Below the pieces are notes generated by a model that saw nothing but the letters and a program-made list of their open reading frames with translations, had not been told where the DNA came from and ran no database searches. The translations under genes and the position numbers were made by a program. Below are positions 1 through 9,803 of a stretch of DNA of 64,000 nt, one piece after another. The DNA comes from Pseudomonas sp. KUIN-1. GTDB lineage: Bacteria > Pseudomonadota > Gammaproteobacteria > Pseudomonadales > Pseudomonadaceae. Where the stretch lies: positions 3,224,001 to 3,288,000 of the forward strand of contig NZ_AP020337.1 in NCBI RefSeq assembly GCF_009176725.1, written 5' to 3'. Each line of letters starts with the position of its first letter. Positions within the stretch are counted from its first letter, which is position 1.

Positions 1-720
1 CCCACTGCTCATCATTGAGCGCGCGTCCGGATCGGTCAGCGAAATTTGTTTGTCCGGGGATTCTTCAAGCTGTACCTCGATGGTCTGCAACGCCTTCATT
101 TGCTCCTTCAATTTGGCGATCTTCTCCTCTAGGCCGCCTTTGGGGCCTGCAGTCTTGGGCTCTTCCCGATCAGCCGCATCCAGCCCCTTTAGATAAAGGG
201 CAATGCTTGATTCAATCTCTTCCATCCGACGCTTCAGTTTGGCACTGGTGAAATTGCGATCGCGGTGATTGACCGCCTTGAATTTACTGCCATCGATGGC
301 AACGAAATGCTCCGAGAAAAGCCCCAATTGTTGACACAGCACGACAAACTGCCGACAGACTCCTCGAATGCCCTTTGCGTTGTCTTTGCGAAAGTTGGCG
401 ATGGTCTTGAAATCCGGCATCAGGCGACCGGTCAACCACATCAGCTCGACGTTGCGCTGCGCCTCGCGCTCAAGGCGTCGGCTTGACTGGATACGGTTGA
501 GATAGCCGTAGATGTAGATCTTCAGCATGACTGCAGGATGGTAGGCCGGTCGGCCCGTTTCAGCGGGGACAGCGCTTTCAAAACCCAAGGTGATCAGGTC
601 GAGCTCATCCACAAAGACATCGACAACGCGCACCGGATTGGTGTCGCTGACGTAATCATCGAGACTCTCGGGAAGCAAGGTACTTTGACCTCTGTGTTCA
701 CCTTGAATGAAGCGTTTCAT
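1..720 (-). CDS. IS1182-family transposase, 3' part beyond window
   Basis: A leftward reading frame starts with ATG at 720 (MKRFIQGEHRGQ...) and stays open for 240 codons to the left edge, so the C-terminal part is missing from the window. The N-terminus (LLPESLDDYVSD, NPVRVVDVFVDEL, GRPAYHPAVMLKIYIYGYLN, RSSRRLEREAQRN, FVAIDGSKFKAVN) is the DUF772-type start of IS1182-group DDE transposases, and the IDGSK stretch carries the first catalytic Asp. A coiled-coil-like segment (EEKIAKLKEQMKALQ) follows, as in this group. The element end is probably around 770-800, where TTTTTACACAGTCTGGGCCC precedes a hairpin. Family call from remembered sequence pattern; the IS name is not assigned. Confidence 0.85.
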   Translation of the reverse strand, partial: MKRFIQGEHRGQSTLLPESLDDYVSDTNPVRVVDVFVDELDLITLGFESAVPAETGRPAYHPAVMLKIYIYGYLNRIQSSRRLEREAQRNVELMWLTGRLMPDFKTIANFRKDNAKGIRGVCRQFVVLCQQLGLFSEHFVAIDGSKFKAVNHRDRNFTSAKLKRRMEEIESSIALYLKGLDAADREEPKTAGPKGGLEEKIAKLKEQMKALQTIEVQLEESPDKQISLTDPDARSMMSSG

Positions 721-801
721 GGGCAACCCTTGCAATGAAATCCTGGGGAATCATAGCAAAGGTTTACCTTGGGTTTTTACACAGTCTGGGCCCGGTGCGG
801 C

Positions 802-824
802 TAGCCTGGCGTCCTGCCAGGCTA
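802..824. repeat. Perfect 9-bp hairpin next to the IS end
   Basis: TAGCCTGGC and GCCAGGCTA form a perfect 9-bp stem around a 5-base loop. There is no T-run, so it is not a canonical terminator. It lies just outside the presumed end of the transposon; some IS1182-group elements insert beside palindromes, so it may mark the target. The rest of 721-1025 holds no gene that I can support. Confidence 0.6.
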
Positions 825-954
825 CCCCCGGATCAGCGCCAGAGCTCAGCCGTCACTAACGTAGCAATCTGCGTCGTCAGCGCCATCGCGATCAAAAAGC
901 GCTTCTGTGGCAGCGGCTAACGGCAAGTCATGCTGTTGCGCCGCATCTGAGAGG

Positions 955-1005
955 TGTGACGCAGAGCGTCACGAACTGCATTCCAACGCGGAGCGTTGGA
1001 ACGAT
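955..1005. repeat. REP-like double hairpin
   Basis: Two adjacent hairpins: GTGACGC-aga-GCGTCAC (956-972) and TTCCAACGC-gga-GCGTTGGAA (981-1001), followed by CGATAG. A pair of the same kind, in reverse order, sits at 62541-62600. Such paired palindromes are common extragenic repeats in P. syringae-group genomes. This copy lies immediately downstream of the SphA-like gene and may protect its mRNA end. Confidence 0.75.
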
Positions 1006-1025
1006 AGTCAAAACTATCTCATGCC

Positions 1026-1973
1026 TTACAGCTTGTGCAGAAAATTCAGCACCAACTTATTACCTTCGGTGCGGTTTTCCGCGCCCTGTTCGAAGTAACT
1101 ATTGACCGTCAGCACGTTCTCCTTGTTAAAGGCATACAGGAAGCCAGGGCCAATGGCCCAAACCTTTTCCTTGCGACCGCTGACATCATGTCCATCCACC
1201 TGGGTGTCCGTGAACTGCTTGAGCCAGTAACCGTTGAGCCCCAGCGAGAGTTGCTCGTTAACCGCATATTGCAAGGTCAGGTTGGCGTGCAGCGCCTGCC
1301 CTGCCTGCGTATCGGAAACATTGCCGAACCCGGCTTGCGGGTCATCATTCTTGCCGTTCCACAAATACATGAAACGTCCGCTGGCCGACCATTTCGGCGA
1401 AAACCAGTAAGTCGCGGCGTAGTACGGGTTGAATGACCAGAAATTGCTCCCGGGGTTGATCGAGCGATTGCGATCGTAGGCACCGACCGGAATCGCAATG
1501 TCCGCCTCGATACGCTGGGTCAGCAGCGGACTGCCATCGGCACGGGTGATCGTCGGCAGTTGCAGAAACGGGCCGATGACCAGATCGCCGAAACCGGCGC
1601 GCGAACTCAGGGCGGTGTTGCCCAGACCGTCATCCACGTCGACATGCGCCAACGACGTGTTGATTGCGGTAATACCCGGCATGGCCCCATTGGCCATTGG
1701 CTGACCGACGTAGATGATCTGCGTAGTCACCGCCAATACATCCACGTCCTGTTTGGGAAATTGCAGTTTGTCGCCATTCACGTCATTGAAGCGATTGGCC
1801 TTGGCATAGTTCAGATACTCCTCCAGATACCAGCCCGGCCCCGCAGGCGCCGGGGATCCGTCGTAGAAACTGGTGTTGCCCAGATTGAGGCCGGGCAAGT
1901 CATAGGCGTATGCAGTCGATGACAGGGCGATGAATGATACGGTCGCAACGGTACGCAAGACAGACTTAGGCAT
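1026..1973 (-). CDS. SphA-like / MetA-pathway outer-membrane channel protein
   Basis: A 315-residue protein with an N-terminal signal peptide (about residues 1-23, cleavage after AYA) and a beta-rich body with many aromatic, alternating strands (FWSFNPYYAATYWFSP, SASGRFMYLWNGKND, LSLGLNGYWLKQFTD), ending in a strand-like LNFLHKL. This is the pattern of the Phenol_MetA_deg / SphA family, outer-membrane proteins often found with aromatic catabolic genes. The start at 1973 is chosen because AGGA precedes it and the signal peptide begins there; a longer frame to 2048 adds a non-secretory arginine-rich leader. It is the last gene of the aromatic operon, 84 bases after the SDR gene, and likely admits the aromatic substrate. 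Transport role is inferred from family and context. Confidence 0.82.
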   Translation of the reverse strand: MPKSVLRTVATVSFIALSSTAYAYDLPGLNLGNTSFYDGSPAPAGPGWYLEEYLNYAKANRFNDVNGDKLQFPKQDVDVLAVTTQIIYVGQPMANGAMPGITAINTSLAHVDVDDGLGNTALSSRAGFGDLVIGPFLQLPTITRADGSPLLTQRIEADIAIPVGAYDRNRSINPGSNFWSFNPYYAATYWFSPKWSASGRFMYLWNGKNDDPQAGFGNVSDTQAGQALHANLTLQYAVNEQLSLGLNGYWLKQFTDTQVDGHDVSGRKEKVWAIGPGFLYAFNKENVLTVNSYFEQGAENRTEGNKLVLNFLHKL

Positions 1974-2057
1974 CTTGTGATTCCTGTACTTATTGTTGTT
2001 GTTTTCAAGAGCCCCGACGCCACGAGCGCGTCGCCGGGGTTGCAACACGTGCAGCCA

Positions 2058-2825
2058 TTACACGTAAGAAGCGGCCAACCCTCCATCCACCGGCAAGTTG
2101 ATACCGTTGACCCAGCGCGAGGCGTCGGAACACAGAAACGCAATCACCTCGGCCACCTCATCGGCCAGCGCAGGACGCTTCATGTGCAGGCCATCGCGGG
2201 TGACCCGCTCCTGGCCAACCATGCTGACAAAGTCTCCCAGAATCGGTGTGAACACCGGCCCCGGTGCCACGCAGTTGACGCGCACCGAATGATCGCGAAA
2301 CCATTCCTGCGACTGCCTGAAGCTCCAGACGATCAGCGCTTCCTTGAAATACTGGTAGCAGGTTTCATGGGCGACCGGATTGGCCGCCAGCCACTCCTGC
2401 CCTTCGCTGTAACTTTCGGTCGCGGCCAGCGCCTTGTGCAACTCCAGCCTTTCCGGCCACTGCGAACCGAGTATCGACGCCACATTGACAATACTGCCGC
2501 CCGGCGCAATGCGCGGCAGCAAACGCTGGGTCAGGTGACGCAGCCCGAGGTAATTGACCTGGGCGACCGCCTGAACGGGCGCTGTGCCGGGTACGCCGGC
2601 AATGTTGCACAGGCCGTCGATCTGCTTGGGCAAACGCTCGATCAATGCATCGATATTGTCTGGATCGGCGAGGTCCGCCTGGAAGAAACTGTCCACGGTC
2701 AACTGCGGTTCATGACGATCGATGCCGATTACCCGGGCACCCTGGAAGCGTGCCACACGTGCCAGCTCAGCGCCGATACCGGATGACACACCAGTGATGA
2801 TCAGTGTTTTGTTATTCAGGTTCAT
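2058..2825 (-). CDS. calA: SDR-family coniferyl-alcohol-type dehydrogenase
   Basis: A 255-residue short-chain dehydrogenase/reductase, oxidising an aromatic primary alcohol to the aldehyde with NAD(P)+. Visible motifs: cofactor loop TGVSSGIG at residues 8-15, NIAG near 75, a Ser of the catalytic set in NVASILGS, and a modified active site CYQYFKEAL in place of the usual YxxxK spacing (Y, then K three residues on). The C-terminus WVNGINLPVDGGLAASYV is typical of the class. The overall sequence strongly resembles CalA (coniferyl alcohol dehydrogenase) of Pseudomonas sp. HR199 as I remember it. It sits 86 bases after the ALDH gene in the same operon. A GTG start two codons upstream is possible. 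The true substrate could be benzyl- or coniferyl-type; the symbol is tentative. Confidence 0.82.
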   Translation of the reverse strand: MNLNNKTLIITGVSSGIGAELARVARFQGARVIGIDRHEPQLTVDSFFQADLADPDNIDALIERLPKQIDGLCNIAGVPGTAPVQAVAQVNYLGLRHLTQRLLPRIAPGGSIVNVASILGSQWPERLELHKALAATESYSEGQEWLAANPVAHETCYQYFKEALIVWSFRQSQEWFRDHSVRVNCVAPGPVFTPILGDFVSMVGQERVTRDGLHMKRPALADEVAEVIAFLCSDASRWVNGINLPVDGGLAASYV

Positions 2826-2911
2826 AATCACGCGCTCTTATTGTTGTTGGATCACGTCTTGCCGTTGAATCACATCACTCGCTGCAATGAAGCATGGAAT
2901 ATCAGTCAGAC

Positions 2912-4393
2912 TCAGAATGGATAGGCCGGTGCCTGGTTCTTCACCGTCACCCACTGCCATTGGCTGTATTCATCCCAGTCCGAGGGGCTGCCAGCACTGC
3001 TGCCGTTGCCCGACGCACCGCGCCCGCCGAACGAGTTGACACACTCATCGGCCACTGTCTGATCGTTGATGTGCAACATGCCGCACCTGAGTCGGTCGCC
3101 AATTGCCGTCGCGCGGCCGACGTCCGGGGAAATCACCGCAGCCGCCAGGCCATATTCGGAACGATTGGCCAGTTCGATGGCTTCCTCGTCCGTGGAAAAA
3201 CTGACCACAACGGCCACCGGGCCAAAAATCTCTTCGTCGAATGCGCGCATGCCGGGTTTCACGCCGCTGAGCACGGTCGGTCGATAGAACAGGCCTTCAT
3301 ACTCGCCACCGGTTTCCAGTCGCGCACCGGCCTGCAGGCTGTCACTGACCACTTGATGCACGTGCTGCAACTGCCGTTTGTTGATCAGCGGCCCCAGAGC
3401 AGCCTCACCGCGTGCCGCGTTACCCACCGTCAGCGCCCGCGCCTTGTCCGCCAGCTTGCGGGTCAGGTCGGCGACAATGGATTCGTGCACCAGGATCAGC
3501 CCGGTGGCCATGCAGATCTGCCCCTGGTGCAGCCAGGCACCAAACGCCGCATTGCTGGCGGCCAGATCAAGGTCGGCGTCTTCGAGAATGACCAGCGGAT
3601 TCTTGCCGCCCAGCTCCAGCGACACTTTCTTCAGGTTTCGGCCCGCAGCCTCGGCAACCTTGCGTCCGGCCCCGGTCGAACCGGTAAAGGTGATCATCTG
3701 CACGTTGGTGTCGCGGCACAGCGCTTCGCCAGCATCAGCCGAACCCGGCAGCACGTGCAGCAGCCCCTTGGGCAGGCCGGCTTCCTCGAACAGCCGGGCG
3801 ATCAGGAAACCGCCGCTGATCGGCGTCTGCGGATCGGGTTTGAGCACCACGGCATTACCGGCAGCAAGGGCCGGAGCGACCGAGCGCAGGGAAAGAACCA
3901 GAGGAAAATTGAACGGCGATATCACCCCCACCACACCATGCGCGACACGCCGCGCATAGGACAGACGACCGGCCTGACTCGGCAGTATCAGGCCATGGCC
4001 ATGTGCCTGCGACAGCATCCCCGCAGCCTGACGCAACAACACGATGGTCTCGTTCACTTCGTGCTGGCCCTTGTGCAGGCTGCCGCCGGTCTCGCGGGCG
4101 ACATACAGGGCCAGTTCATCGAACGCACAGACCGCATGATCGGCGGCCAGAAGAAATATGTCGGCCTTTTCACGCGGCCCCAGCGCCGCCCAGGCAGGTT
4201 GGGCCAGCGCGGCTTCTCGACAGGCGACGGCAATGTCTGCGGCATCGGCCATGGCTGTGTTCATCAACAGCTCGCCGGTCGCAGGCTCGATGACGGGCAA
4301 GGAAGGAGATGAAGAAGGAATCCAGTCGCCATTGAAAACGCATTCGGCTTCAATCGCGCGTTGCAACAGAGGGGTGCCATCAGACGCTGACAT
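2912..4393 (-). CDS. Benzaldehyde-type NAD(P)+ aldehyde dehydrogenase (AreC/XylC-like)
   Basis: A 493-residue aldehyde dehydrogenase oxidising an aromatic aldehyde to the acid. Seen directly: VISPFNFPL near residue 155 (Rossmann entry), VVLKPDPQTP with the cofactor Lys, FTGSTGAGRKV, the general-base Glu in LELGGKNP, the nucleophilic Cys in HQGQICMATG, and EEIFGPVAVV near 390. The HQGQICMATG context and the SFGGRGASGNGS loop are typical of benzaldehyde dehydrogenases (AreC/XylC) rather than coniferyl-aldehyde dehydrogenase CalB. The start at 4393 has GGAG five bases upstream; a 13-residue longer frame has no such site. It is the first gene of the operon and lies about 60 bases downstream of the predicted sigma-54 start point. 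Confidence 0.9.
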   Translation of the reverse strand: MSASDGTPLLQRAIEAECVFNGDWIPSSSPSLPVIEPATGELLMNTAMADAADIAVACREAALAQPAWAALGPREKADIFLLAADHAVCAFDELALYVARETGGSLHKGQHEVNETIVLLRQAAGMLSQAHGHGLILPSQAGRLSYARRVAHGVVGVISPFNFPLVLSLRSVAPALAAGNAVVLKPDPQTPISGGFLIARLFEEAGLPKGLLHVLPGSADAGEALCRDTNVQMITFTGSTGAGRKVAEAAGRNLKKVSLELGGKNPLVILEDADLDLAASNAAFGAWLHQGQICMATGLILVHESIVADLTRKLADKARALTVGNAARGEAALGPLINKRQLQHVHQVVSDSLQAGARLETGGEYEGLFYRPTVLSGVKPGMRAFDEEIFGPVAVVVSFSTDEEAIELANRSEYGLAAAVISPDVGRATAIGDRLRCGMLHINDQTVADECVNSFGGRGASGNGSSAGSPSDWDEYSQWQWVTVKNQAPAYPF

Positions 4394-4466
4394 ATTAACT
4401 CCGGCTTTTATGGTTGTAATCGCCTGCCCCATTTGCCATGGGAAACATGCGCCGTACGTACGTCAG

Positions 4467-4482
4467 AGCAAAGGCTGTGCCG
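4467..4482 (-). promoter_or_regulatory. Sigma-54 (-24/-12) promoter of the aromatic operon
   Basis: Read on the minus strand, CGGCACAGCCTTTGCT matches the consensus TGGCACG-N4-TTGCW, with invariant GG and GC at the required spacing of 12. Transcription should start near 4456, leaving about 60 bases before the ALDH start at 4393. The facing gene encodes a sigma-54 activator, which fits. Confidence 0.8.
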
Positions 4483-4598
4483 GGATTGTAATCCGACCAT
4501 CATGTCATCACTCGACCGCTTTGGGACAAGGGTTTGCGACGACCTTGTTGAAGCGTCGAGCCCCTCAGGCTCAAACTCTACGCGGACACGCTTGTTCA

Positions 4599-4642
4599 TT
4601 TGATGAAGTTATGTTTATTGATCAAGCCTCGATTTGATCATT
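4599..4642. promoter_or_regulatory. Putative upstream activator sites (TTGATCAA-like boxes)
   Basis: Three related octamers lie 118-175 bases upstream of the sigma-54 promoter: TTGATGAA (4600-4607), TTGATCAA (4618-4625) and TTGATCAT (4634-4641), spaced 18 and 16 bases. XylR/DmpR-type activators bind inverted TTGATCAA-like half-sites at this kind of distance. The boxes also lie just upstream of the regulator gene, so they could mediate autoregulation. Confidence 0.6.
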
Positions 4643-4670
4643 TCGACCATTGCCCGGCCGAGGTACACCC

Positions 4671-6434
4671 ATGAACAACCCTCACTGCGAGCTGCCCGAT
4701 CACAGCGTCCCCACCGAGCATTTCTCGCCTCGCGGCGACAGCAGTCAGACGCACGCAGGCGACTCGCCAACCGCTGAGGAATTGACCAGTTGCCTGTTCT
4801 TCTCGCCTGATGATGGGCGCATCTGGCTTAACGACCAACGCATGATGCTGCTGCATACTTCATCGTTCGGCACCCTGCGCCGCGAAATCATCGAACGGCT
4901 GGGCCTGGAACAGGCACGCGGGATGTTCACCCGTGCCGGGTATCTGTCTGGCGCGCGGGACGCCCGATTGATTCGCGAACGCTGGCCACAGGCTGACGCC
5001 TCGTCGGCGTTTCGTGCCGGTACGCACTTGCACACCCTGGAAGGCATGACCAAGGTCGAGCCGCTGCACTTCAAATTCGACGCCGAGTCGGGGTTCTACG
5101 AGGGGGAGTTTCTCTGGCATCACTCCTGCGAAGCCGACGAGCATGTTGCAGCGTATGGCATCGGCCAGGACCCGGTGTGCTGGACCGAAATCGGTTACGC
5201 CACGGGCTTTGTCAGCGGCCTGTTCGGGCAGATGGTGGTTTTCCGCGAGGTGGAATGCCGGGGCATGGGGCATGCGAACTGCCGTGTGGTCGGCAAGACC
5301 TCGGAACAATGGGGCGATGTCGAACGCGACCTGAGCTACCTGAGAGCGGTCAACTCACCTGCGCCAGTACACAGCGTCCCGACGCCAGCGGCGAGCTATG
5401 AGGCAAGCCCGCCGACCGGCACCGACCAGCCGCTGGTCGGCGCAAGCGCTGCCTTCAATGCGGCCACCCAGGCGTTGCAACGGGTGGCGATGACCCCGGC
5501 AACCGTATTGATCAGCGGCGAGTCCGGAGTCGGCAAGGAAATGTTCGCCCGCCAGTTGCATCAGCTCAGCCGCAACCGCGAAGGCCCGTTCGTTGCACTC
5601 AACTGCGCAGCCATCCCCGACAACCTTATCGAGGCCGAGCTGTTCGGTGTGGAGCGAGGGGCTTATACCGGGGCAACGCATTCCAGAGCCGGGCGTTTCG
5701 AGCGCGCCAACGGTGGCACGCTGTTTCTGGATGAAATCACCTCTCTGAGCCTTGCCGGGCAAAGCAAGCTGCTGCGCGCCTTGCAGGAACGCGAGATCGA
5801 GCGCGTCGGCGGGGTGCACGGCATCAAGGTCAACGTTCGAGTGGTGGCGGCGACCAATGTCGACCTGCGCAAGGCGGTGGCCGAGGGCGATTTCCGCGAA
5901 GACCTGTTCTATCGCCTGAATGTCTACCCGATCGCCCTGCCGCCATTGCGCGAGCGCCGCGATGACATTCCGCTGCTGATCAATTTCTTTCTCGGGCGCT
6001 TCTGTCAGGAGTACGGCAGGACGCCGGCCGGATTGACCATGCGCGCGCTGAAGACCCTGCTGGGTTATGACTTTGCCGGGAATGTGCGCGAATTGCAGAA
6101 CCTGATCGAGCGCGGCCTGATTGCCAGTGATGAAGGCCAGGCCATCGATCTGGTGCATATTTTCCGCAACGAATCGTTACCACGGGACACCTACTCGCTG
6201 AATCACCATGGAGCACTGCGTCAGGCATCGACTGCGGGCGCACAGCAGGCATCTGCTACCTCGCTGCTGGATTCCCTTAATCAGCCGGATCAGGCGTTCT
6301 CCATCGACGAGCTTGAACAGCGCCTGATCCAGGAGGCGCTGGACAAGAGCGAAGGCAACCTGGCGGCGGCCTCGCGCTTGCTGGGCCTGAGCCGCGCCCA
6401 GTTTGCCTACCGCCTGAAAAAGCGTCAGCCCTGA
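4671..6434 (+). CDS. XylR/DmpR-type aromatic-responsive sigma-54 activator
   Basis: A 587-residue three-part regulator. Residues about 45-145 form the XylR_N effector domain ([52 protein letters not shown]). A V4R module follows ([35 protein letters not shown]). The central AAA+ domain shows GESGVGKE (Walker A), GAYTGA (sigma-54 contact loop, Tyr for the usual Phe), GGTLFLDEI (Walker B) and [15 protein letters not shown] Fis-type HTH closes the protein ([22 protein letters not shown]). The ATG at 4671 has GAGG upstream; an in-frame TTG 21 bases earlier has no ribosome site. It is transcribed away from the ALDH-SDR-SphA operon and very likely activates it when an aromatic inducer binds; the inducer is not deducible. 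Confidence 0.93.
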   Translation: MNNPHCELPDHSVPTEHFSPRGDSSQTHAGDSPTAEELTSCLFFSPDDGRIWLNDQRMMLLHTSSFGTLRREIIERLGLEQARGMFTRAGYLSGARDARLIRERWPQADASSAFRAGTHLHTLEGMTKVEPLHFKFDAESGFYEGEFLWHHSCEADEHVAAYGIGQDPVCWTEIGYATGFVSGLFGQMVVFREVECRGMGHANCRVVGKTSEQWGDVERDLSYLRAVNSPAPVHSVPTPAASYEASPPTGTDQPLVGASAAFNAATQALQRVAMTPATVLISGESGVGKEMFARQLHQLSRNREGPFVALNCAAIPDNLIEAELFGVERGAYTGATHSRAGRFERANGGTLFLDEITSLSLAGQSKLLRALQEREIERVGGVHGIKVNVRVVAATNVDLRKAVAEGDFREDLFYRLNVYPIALPPLRERRDDIPLLINFFLGRFCQEYGRTPAGLTMRALKTLLGYDFAGNVRELQNLIERGLIASDEGQAIDLVHIFRNESLPRDTYSLNHHGALRQASTAGAQQASATSLLDSLNQPDQAFSIDELEQRLIQEALDKSEGNLAAASRLLGLSRAQFAYRLKKRQP

Positions 6435-6483
6435 ACAGCCTGATTCAGTTCCACGCGCAACCAGTCCGGCTGCGCGTGACACC

Positions 6484-8547
6484 TCAGAGTGGCAAGGCGC
6501 TGACCACACGCAGAGCCAGCCCTTCGTAGGCATCGAGGGTGATGGTGAACTCGCCCTGCTCGGTCAGATCGCCTTCAACACGCTCGTTGATGATGTCAAC
6601 CACCGGACCCGGCGCAATGCCAGGCAACTGCAGCGTTTCGACGATCGTCTCCGCGCTGAAATTAAGCGCAGTGATCTGCGTGCCCTTGCCGGCCGGCAGC
6701 TCATGGACCATGACCAGCAGCCCTGGATGCTCGACATCAGGAATCAGAATCTGACGGCTTGCCGCGATGTCATAGGCGCGGCGCACAGCGAGAATCTTCT
6801 TGAGCTGCGAGGCAAACGAATCTGGACGCTGGAGCTGAGTGACCAGGCTGCCGTACAACGTCTTGGGACGCGGCATGTCACCGGCAGAAAACTCGGCTTC
6901 CGGGTCGAGATCAACCAGATCGTAGGCGCCGCGGTGAACCCAGCGTGTGTCGCCATCCTGCATCAGGTGGTCGACCTGCTCGGCCGGCAGCGTCAGGGCA
7001 CCGACAAGGTCCCAGCCAGACAAGGCAAACACGCCCGGCTGCATGGCGTTGTACATCACCAGCAGCAGGTGAATGTGCTGGATCTGCTGAATGTCGGCAT
7101 CGGTAATGGTGCTCAGGTCACGAATGCCCAGCGCTGCAGTGATGATGCTCGCCGTGGTGCAGGAGACGCCGTTGGTGACGAACTTGAGGTTGTACGGCGC
7201 GTGTTCGCCGGACAGCTTCTCGTACATTTCCTCACGAATGTGTTCACGCAGGATGTTGCCCGGGAACGTCTGGCCCTGGTAATGGAAGGTGTCGTGGGCG
7301 TGCAGCGTCCAGAAGTGCACCAGTTCCAGGGTCAGCTCATCATGGTTCTGCAAGGCATGGATCAATGACGCCGGATCGATGCCATAGGCATGCACCTGAC
7401 GCAGCATCAGGCGCAGGAACTCGGTGGTGCCGGTAAGCAGCGCGTGCTGATAGGCCGGCCGGGTAATGAAGTCGTAGGACAGATCCGCGCCACCCTGCCC
7501 CATGGAGGCAATGTCATCGATGGTCAGGTTCAGTTCCTGGAAGCTGAAGCCGCCGGCCTTGCGGATCGCGCCGGCCAGAAGCTGGTTGCCGGTGATCGAC
7601 AGCGGATGGCTTTCCGACCAGGCGGTGCCTTCGGCGCGACGTTCGACGCCAAGGAAACCGTTGGCGTCCAGGCGCAACACCCGGGCGCCCATGACATCGA
7701 TGGCATGCAGCGCGTCACCGATGATCATCTGCTGCGCGGCGAAGCTGGGGTCCAGCCAGTTCAGGGACGGCTGGCCGTCCTTGAAGTAATGCAGGTAAAC
7801 CCAGCGACGGGCCTTGCCGTCGACGCCCTGTACCACGTCGGTGGCGCTCCAGTCGGTTTCCTTGACCCCGGGCTCGAAGAAAATCACCCGCTGCAACTGA
7901 CCGACGATGTAGTGCTTGTCGCGCAGCTGATCCACCACATCGGGCATCAGGTTGACCGCATCGCGACCCGCTGGCACTTCAGGCAACAGCTGCCAGTCTT
8001 CCTCACGAATCTCGACCATGTGGAACAGGCCGGGGTAATCCTCGTACGCCATCTCGGCCAGGCGGAAGTCTGCGCCCTTGCCGGTGTGCGACGGGATGAT
8101 GTCGTCGATGATCACCGCGTTGTGCGCTGCGGCAATGCGCGTCAGGCTCAACAGTTGCGCTTCGGTACCCAGGTCCGGGTCGATGCCGAAACTGATGCGG
8201 TCGAAGTTGCCATCGATACTCGGCGTGCGTTCGCGCCCCTGCAGTCCGCCGGACAGCTTCAGCGGCCCGTTGTGAATGCCCTGAATGCCGATCTCCGACA
8301 GTGCATGCCACAGCGTTTCATCACCCAGCGCTTCGAGCACCGAGCCGCCTTCGCGGGTGACGATGGAGGCCGGGTAGGCGGTGAACCAGACCGAGGCGAT
8401 AGCGGAGGCATCTCTGGGACGTGCAAGGGCGAAAGGACGCTGCCAGAGCCTGCCCTGCCCCGAATAGGTCTTGGCGCGCTGTCTTGCGGCGTTCAGCATC
8501 GATTGCTCGACCAGCCATTCCACGTACTGCTTGTCCGGTATCGTCAT
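6484..8547 (-). CDS. treS: Trehalose synthase (maltose-trehalose isomerase), GH13
   Basis: A 687-residue GH13 alpha-glucan-family enzyme that interconverts maltose and trehalose in the cytoplasm. The catalytic set is visible: nucleophile Asp in [11 protein letters not shown] (near residue 300), acid/base Glu in [10 protein letters not shown], and the transition-state Asp in [11 protein letters not shown]. Region I is [11 protein letters not shown] (His present). Sequence and length match the Pseudomonas stutzeri-type trehalose synthase as I recall it (about 689 residues), not the mycobacterial TreS type. It stands alone, 49 bases beyond the convergent regulator gene. Likely role: trehalose as osmoprotectant; expression control is not visible. 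Confidence 0.9.
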   Translation of the reverse strand: MTIPDKQYVEWLVEQSMLNAARQRAKTYSGQGRLWQRPFALARPRDASAIASVWFTAYPASIVTREGGSVLEALGDETLWHALSEIGIQGIHNGPLKLSGGLQGRERTPSIDGNFDRISFGIDPDLGTEAQLLSLTRIAAAHNAVIIDDIIPSHTGKGADFRLAEMAYEDYPGLFHMVEIREEDWQLLPEVPAGRDAVNLMPDVVDQLRDKHYIVGQLQRVIFFEPGVKETDWSATDVVQGVDGKARRWVYLHYFKDGQPSLNWLDPSFAAQQMIIGDALHAIDVMGARVLRLDANGFLGVERRAEGTAWSESHPLSITGNQLLAGAIRKAGGFSFQELNLTIDDIASMGQGGADLSYDFITRPAYQHALLTGTTEFLRLMLRQVHAYGIDPASLIHALQNHDELTLELVHFWTLHAHDTFHYQGQTFPGNILREHIREEMYEKLSGEHAPYNLKFVTNGVSCTTASIITAALGIRDLSTITDADIQQIQHIHLLLVMYNAMQPGVFALSGWDLVGALTLPAEQVDHLMQDGDTRWVHRGAYDLVDLDPEAEFSAGDMPRPKTLYGSLVTQLQRPDSFASQLKKILAVRRAYDIAASRQILIPDVEHPGLLVMVHELPAGKGTQITALNFSAETIVETLQLPGIAPGPVVDIINERVEGDLTEQGEFTITLDAYEGLALRVVSALPL

Positions 8548-8711
8548 AGCGTTCAGTCTTCCTCTCGAATCGGCGACCTGAGACGCCCCGCGTGCGGAGC
8601 GTCCTGAATGTATTGCTTACGGATATGAGCCTTGCCGGCCCGATTCGTTGCATTCGTATCGCGTTCAAAGGTTCGTTGAGGGCACTGTGACAGTGTTTTG
8701 TGACACCTCCG

Positions 8712-9577
8712 TCAATGAGACTGAGGGTTCGAGGCCGGTGGTTTTTTCAGCGCCTGAATCACGGCATTGGCGGCGTTGGACAGCAATGAGGCAGGCCGCG
8801 CCACAACGCTGATCTGGCGCATCACGGTCAGCGGCAGCGGAATCGACTCCAGCTCGCGAAGCCGTCCGTTCAACAGCGCGCCAGGCACAATCGAGATGCA
8901 ATGGCGCTTGGCAACCAGGTCCAGCAGCGTGTCCAGGCAACTGAGTTCGCCGCGTTGACTGAGCCGTACCTGTGCCGATGCCAGTTGCTGGTGCAGGCGC
9001 TCCACGCCCGGATGCCGCCAGGCCACATAGCGCGACACCTGCGCAAGCTCGGCGAAACACTGCGCTGCCCCCTGCTTGCTGCGCGCCGCCACCAGTACGT
9101 AGTGGTCCGACCAGCAATGGTGCTCGAGGTAATGCTCGTCCAGCACAGCACCCGGCAGGATGAGAATATCGGCCACGCCCTTTATCAATGCGTCTAGCGA
9201 CGGATGCTGTTCGCTGCGGTGCAGCACGTTCAGGTGGATATCGGGGTAATGATGGGCGAGAAAGTCCAGCGAAGCGCTCAGGCCGGTCTCGCGGATGTGC
9301 GAGTGGTAATGAATGGTGACGCTGCCACTGACCCCATTTTTTTTAGTTGTTCGAGCGTGGCCATGATATTTCCCAGGGTCTGGCTGATGACCTTGCCTTC
9401 AGGGGTAAGCGTGCAGCCTGTGCGGCTGCGAATGAACAGGCGTTTTTCGAAAAAATCTTCGACTTCCTTGATCGCATAGCTAATGTTCGACTGGCTGCAG
9501 CCCAGAATGGCGGCGGCCTCGGAGAACGAACCGTGCTGTGCGACGGTTTGAACGACTTTGAAGAAGTGGGTTTTCAT
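8712..9577 (-). pseudogene. LysR-family regulator, frameshifted in an A8 run
   Basis: The N-terminal part (start 9577, MKTHFFKVVQTVAQHGSF) carries a LysR wHTH (FSEAAAILGCSQSNISYAIKEVE) and linker helix. Its frame ends at 9278 after LEQLKKMGSVAAS. Translation one frame back from the run of eight A (minus strand, complementary to 9337-9344) restores a normal effector domain, reading GVSGSVTIHYHSHIRETG and continuing through LHRSEQHPSLDALIKGVADI to 8712. One extra A (or two fewer) would give a single protein of 288 residues. Either a real inactivating slip, programmed or transcriptional slippage on A8, or a sequencing error; the domains are otherwise well preserved. Neighbours: treS downstream, DJ-1 family gene upstream. 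Confidence 0.85.
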
Positions 9578-9803
9578 GTGTCCTGCACTCTGGTTTTGCA
9601 AAGGTGGGTGCGGCCCTGCCGCTGAGCCAAAGGCTCGGGAATACAGGAAACCCCCGCCGAAACACCGAGCTGGCCGGTTTATCGGCTGTTCGAATGAATG
9701 TCTCAAGCGGGGGTAAGGCGGACGCTGGCTATCGCGTTGAAGCGCTGGCTATGCACATTTCGCGCACATAGCCTCTTCAGGGGTATCCGCAGCGCGACTG
9801 GAC

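Noticed and set aside
2894..4312. A 472-codon rightward frame opposite the aldehyde dehydrogenase
   Set aside because: Low-complexity Arg/Gln/His-rich translation mirroring a GC-rich real gene; no domain. Frames at 7390-8607 and 19787-20896 are similar shadows.
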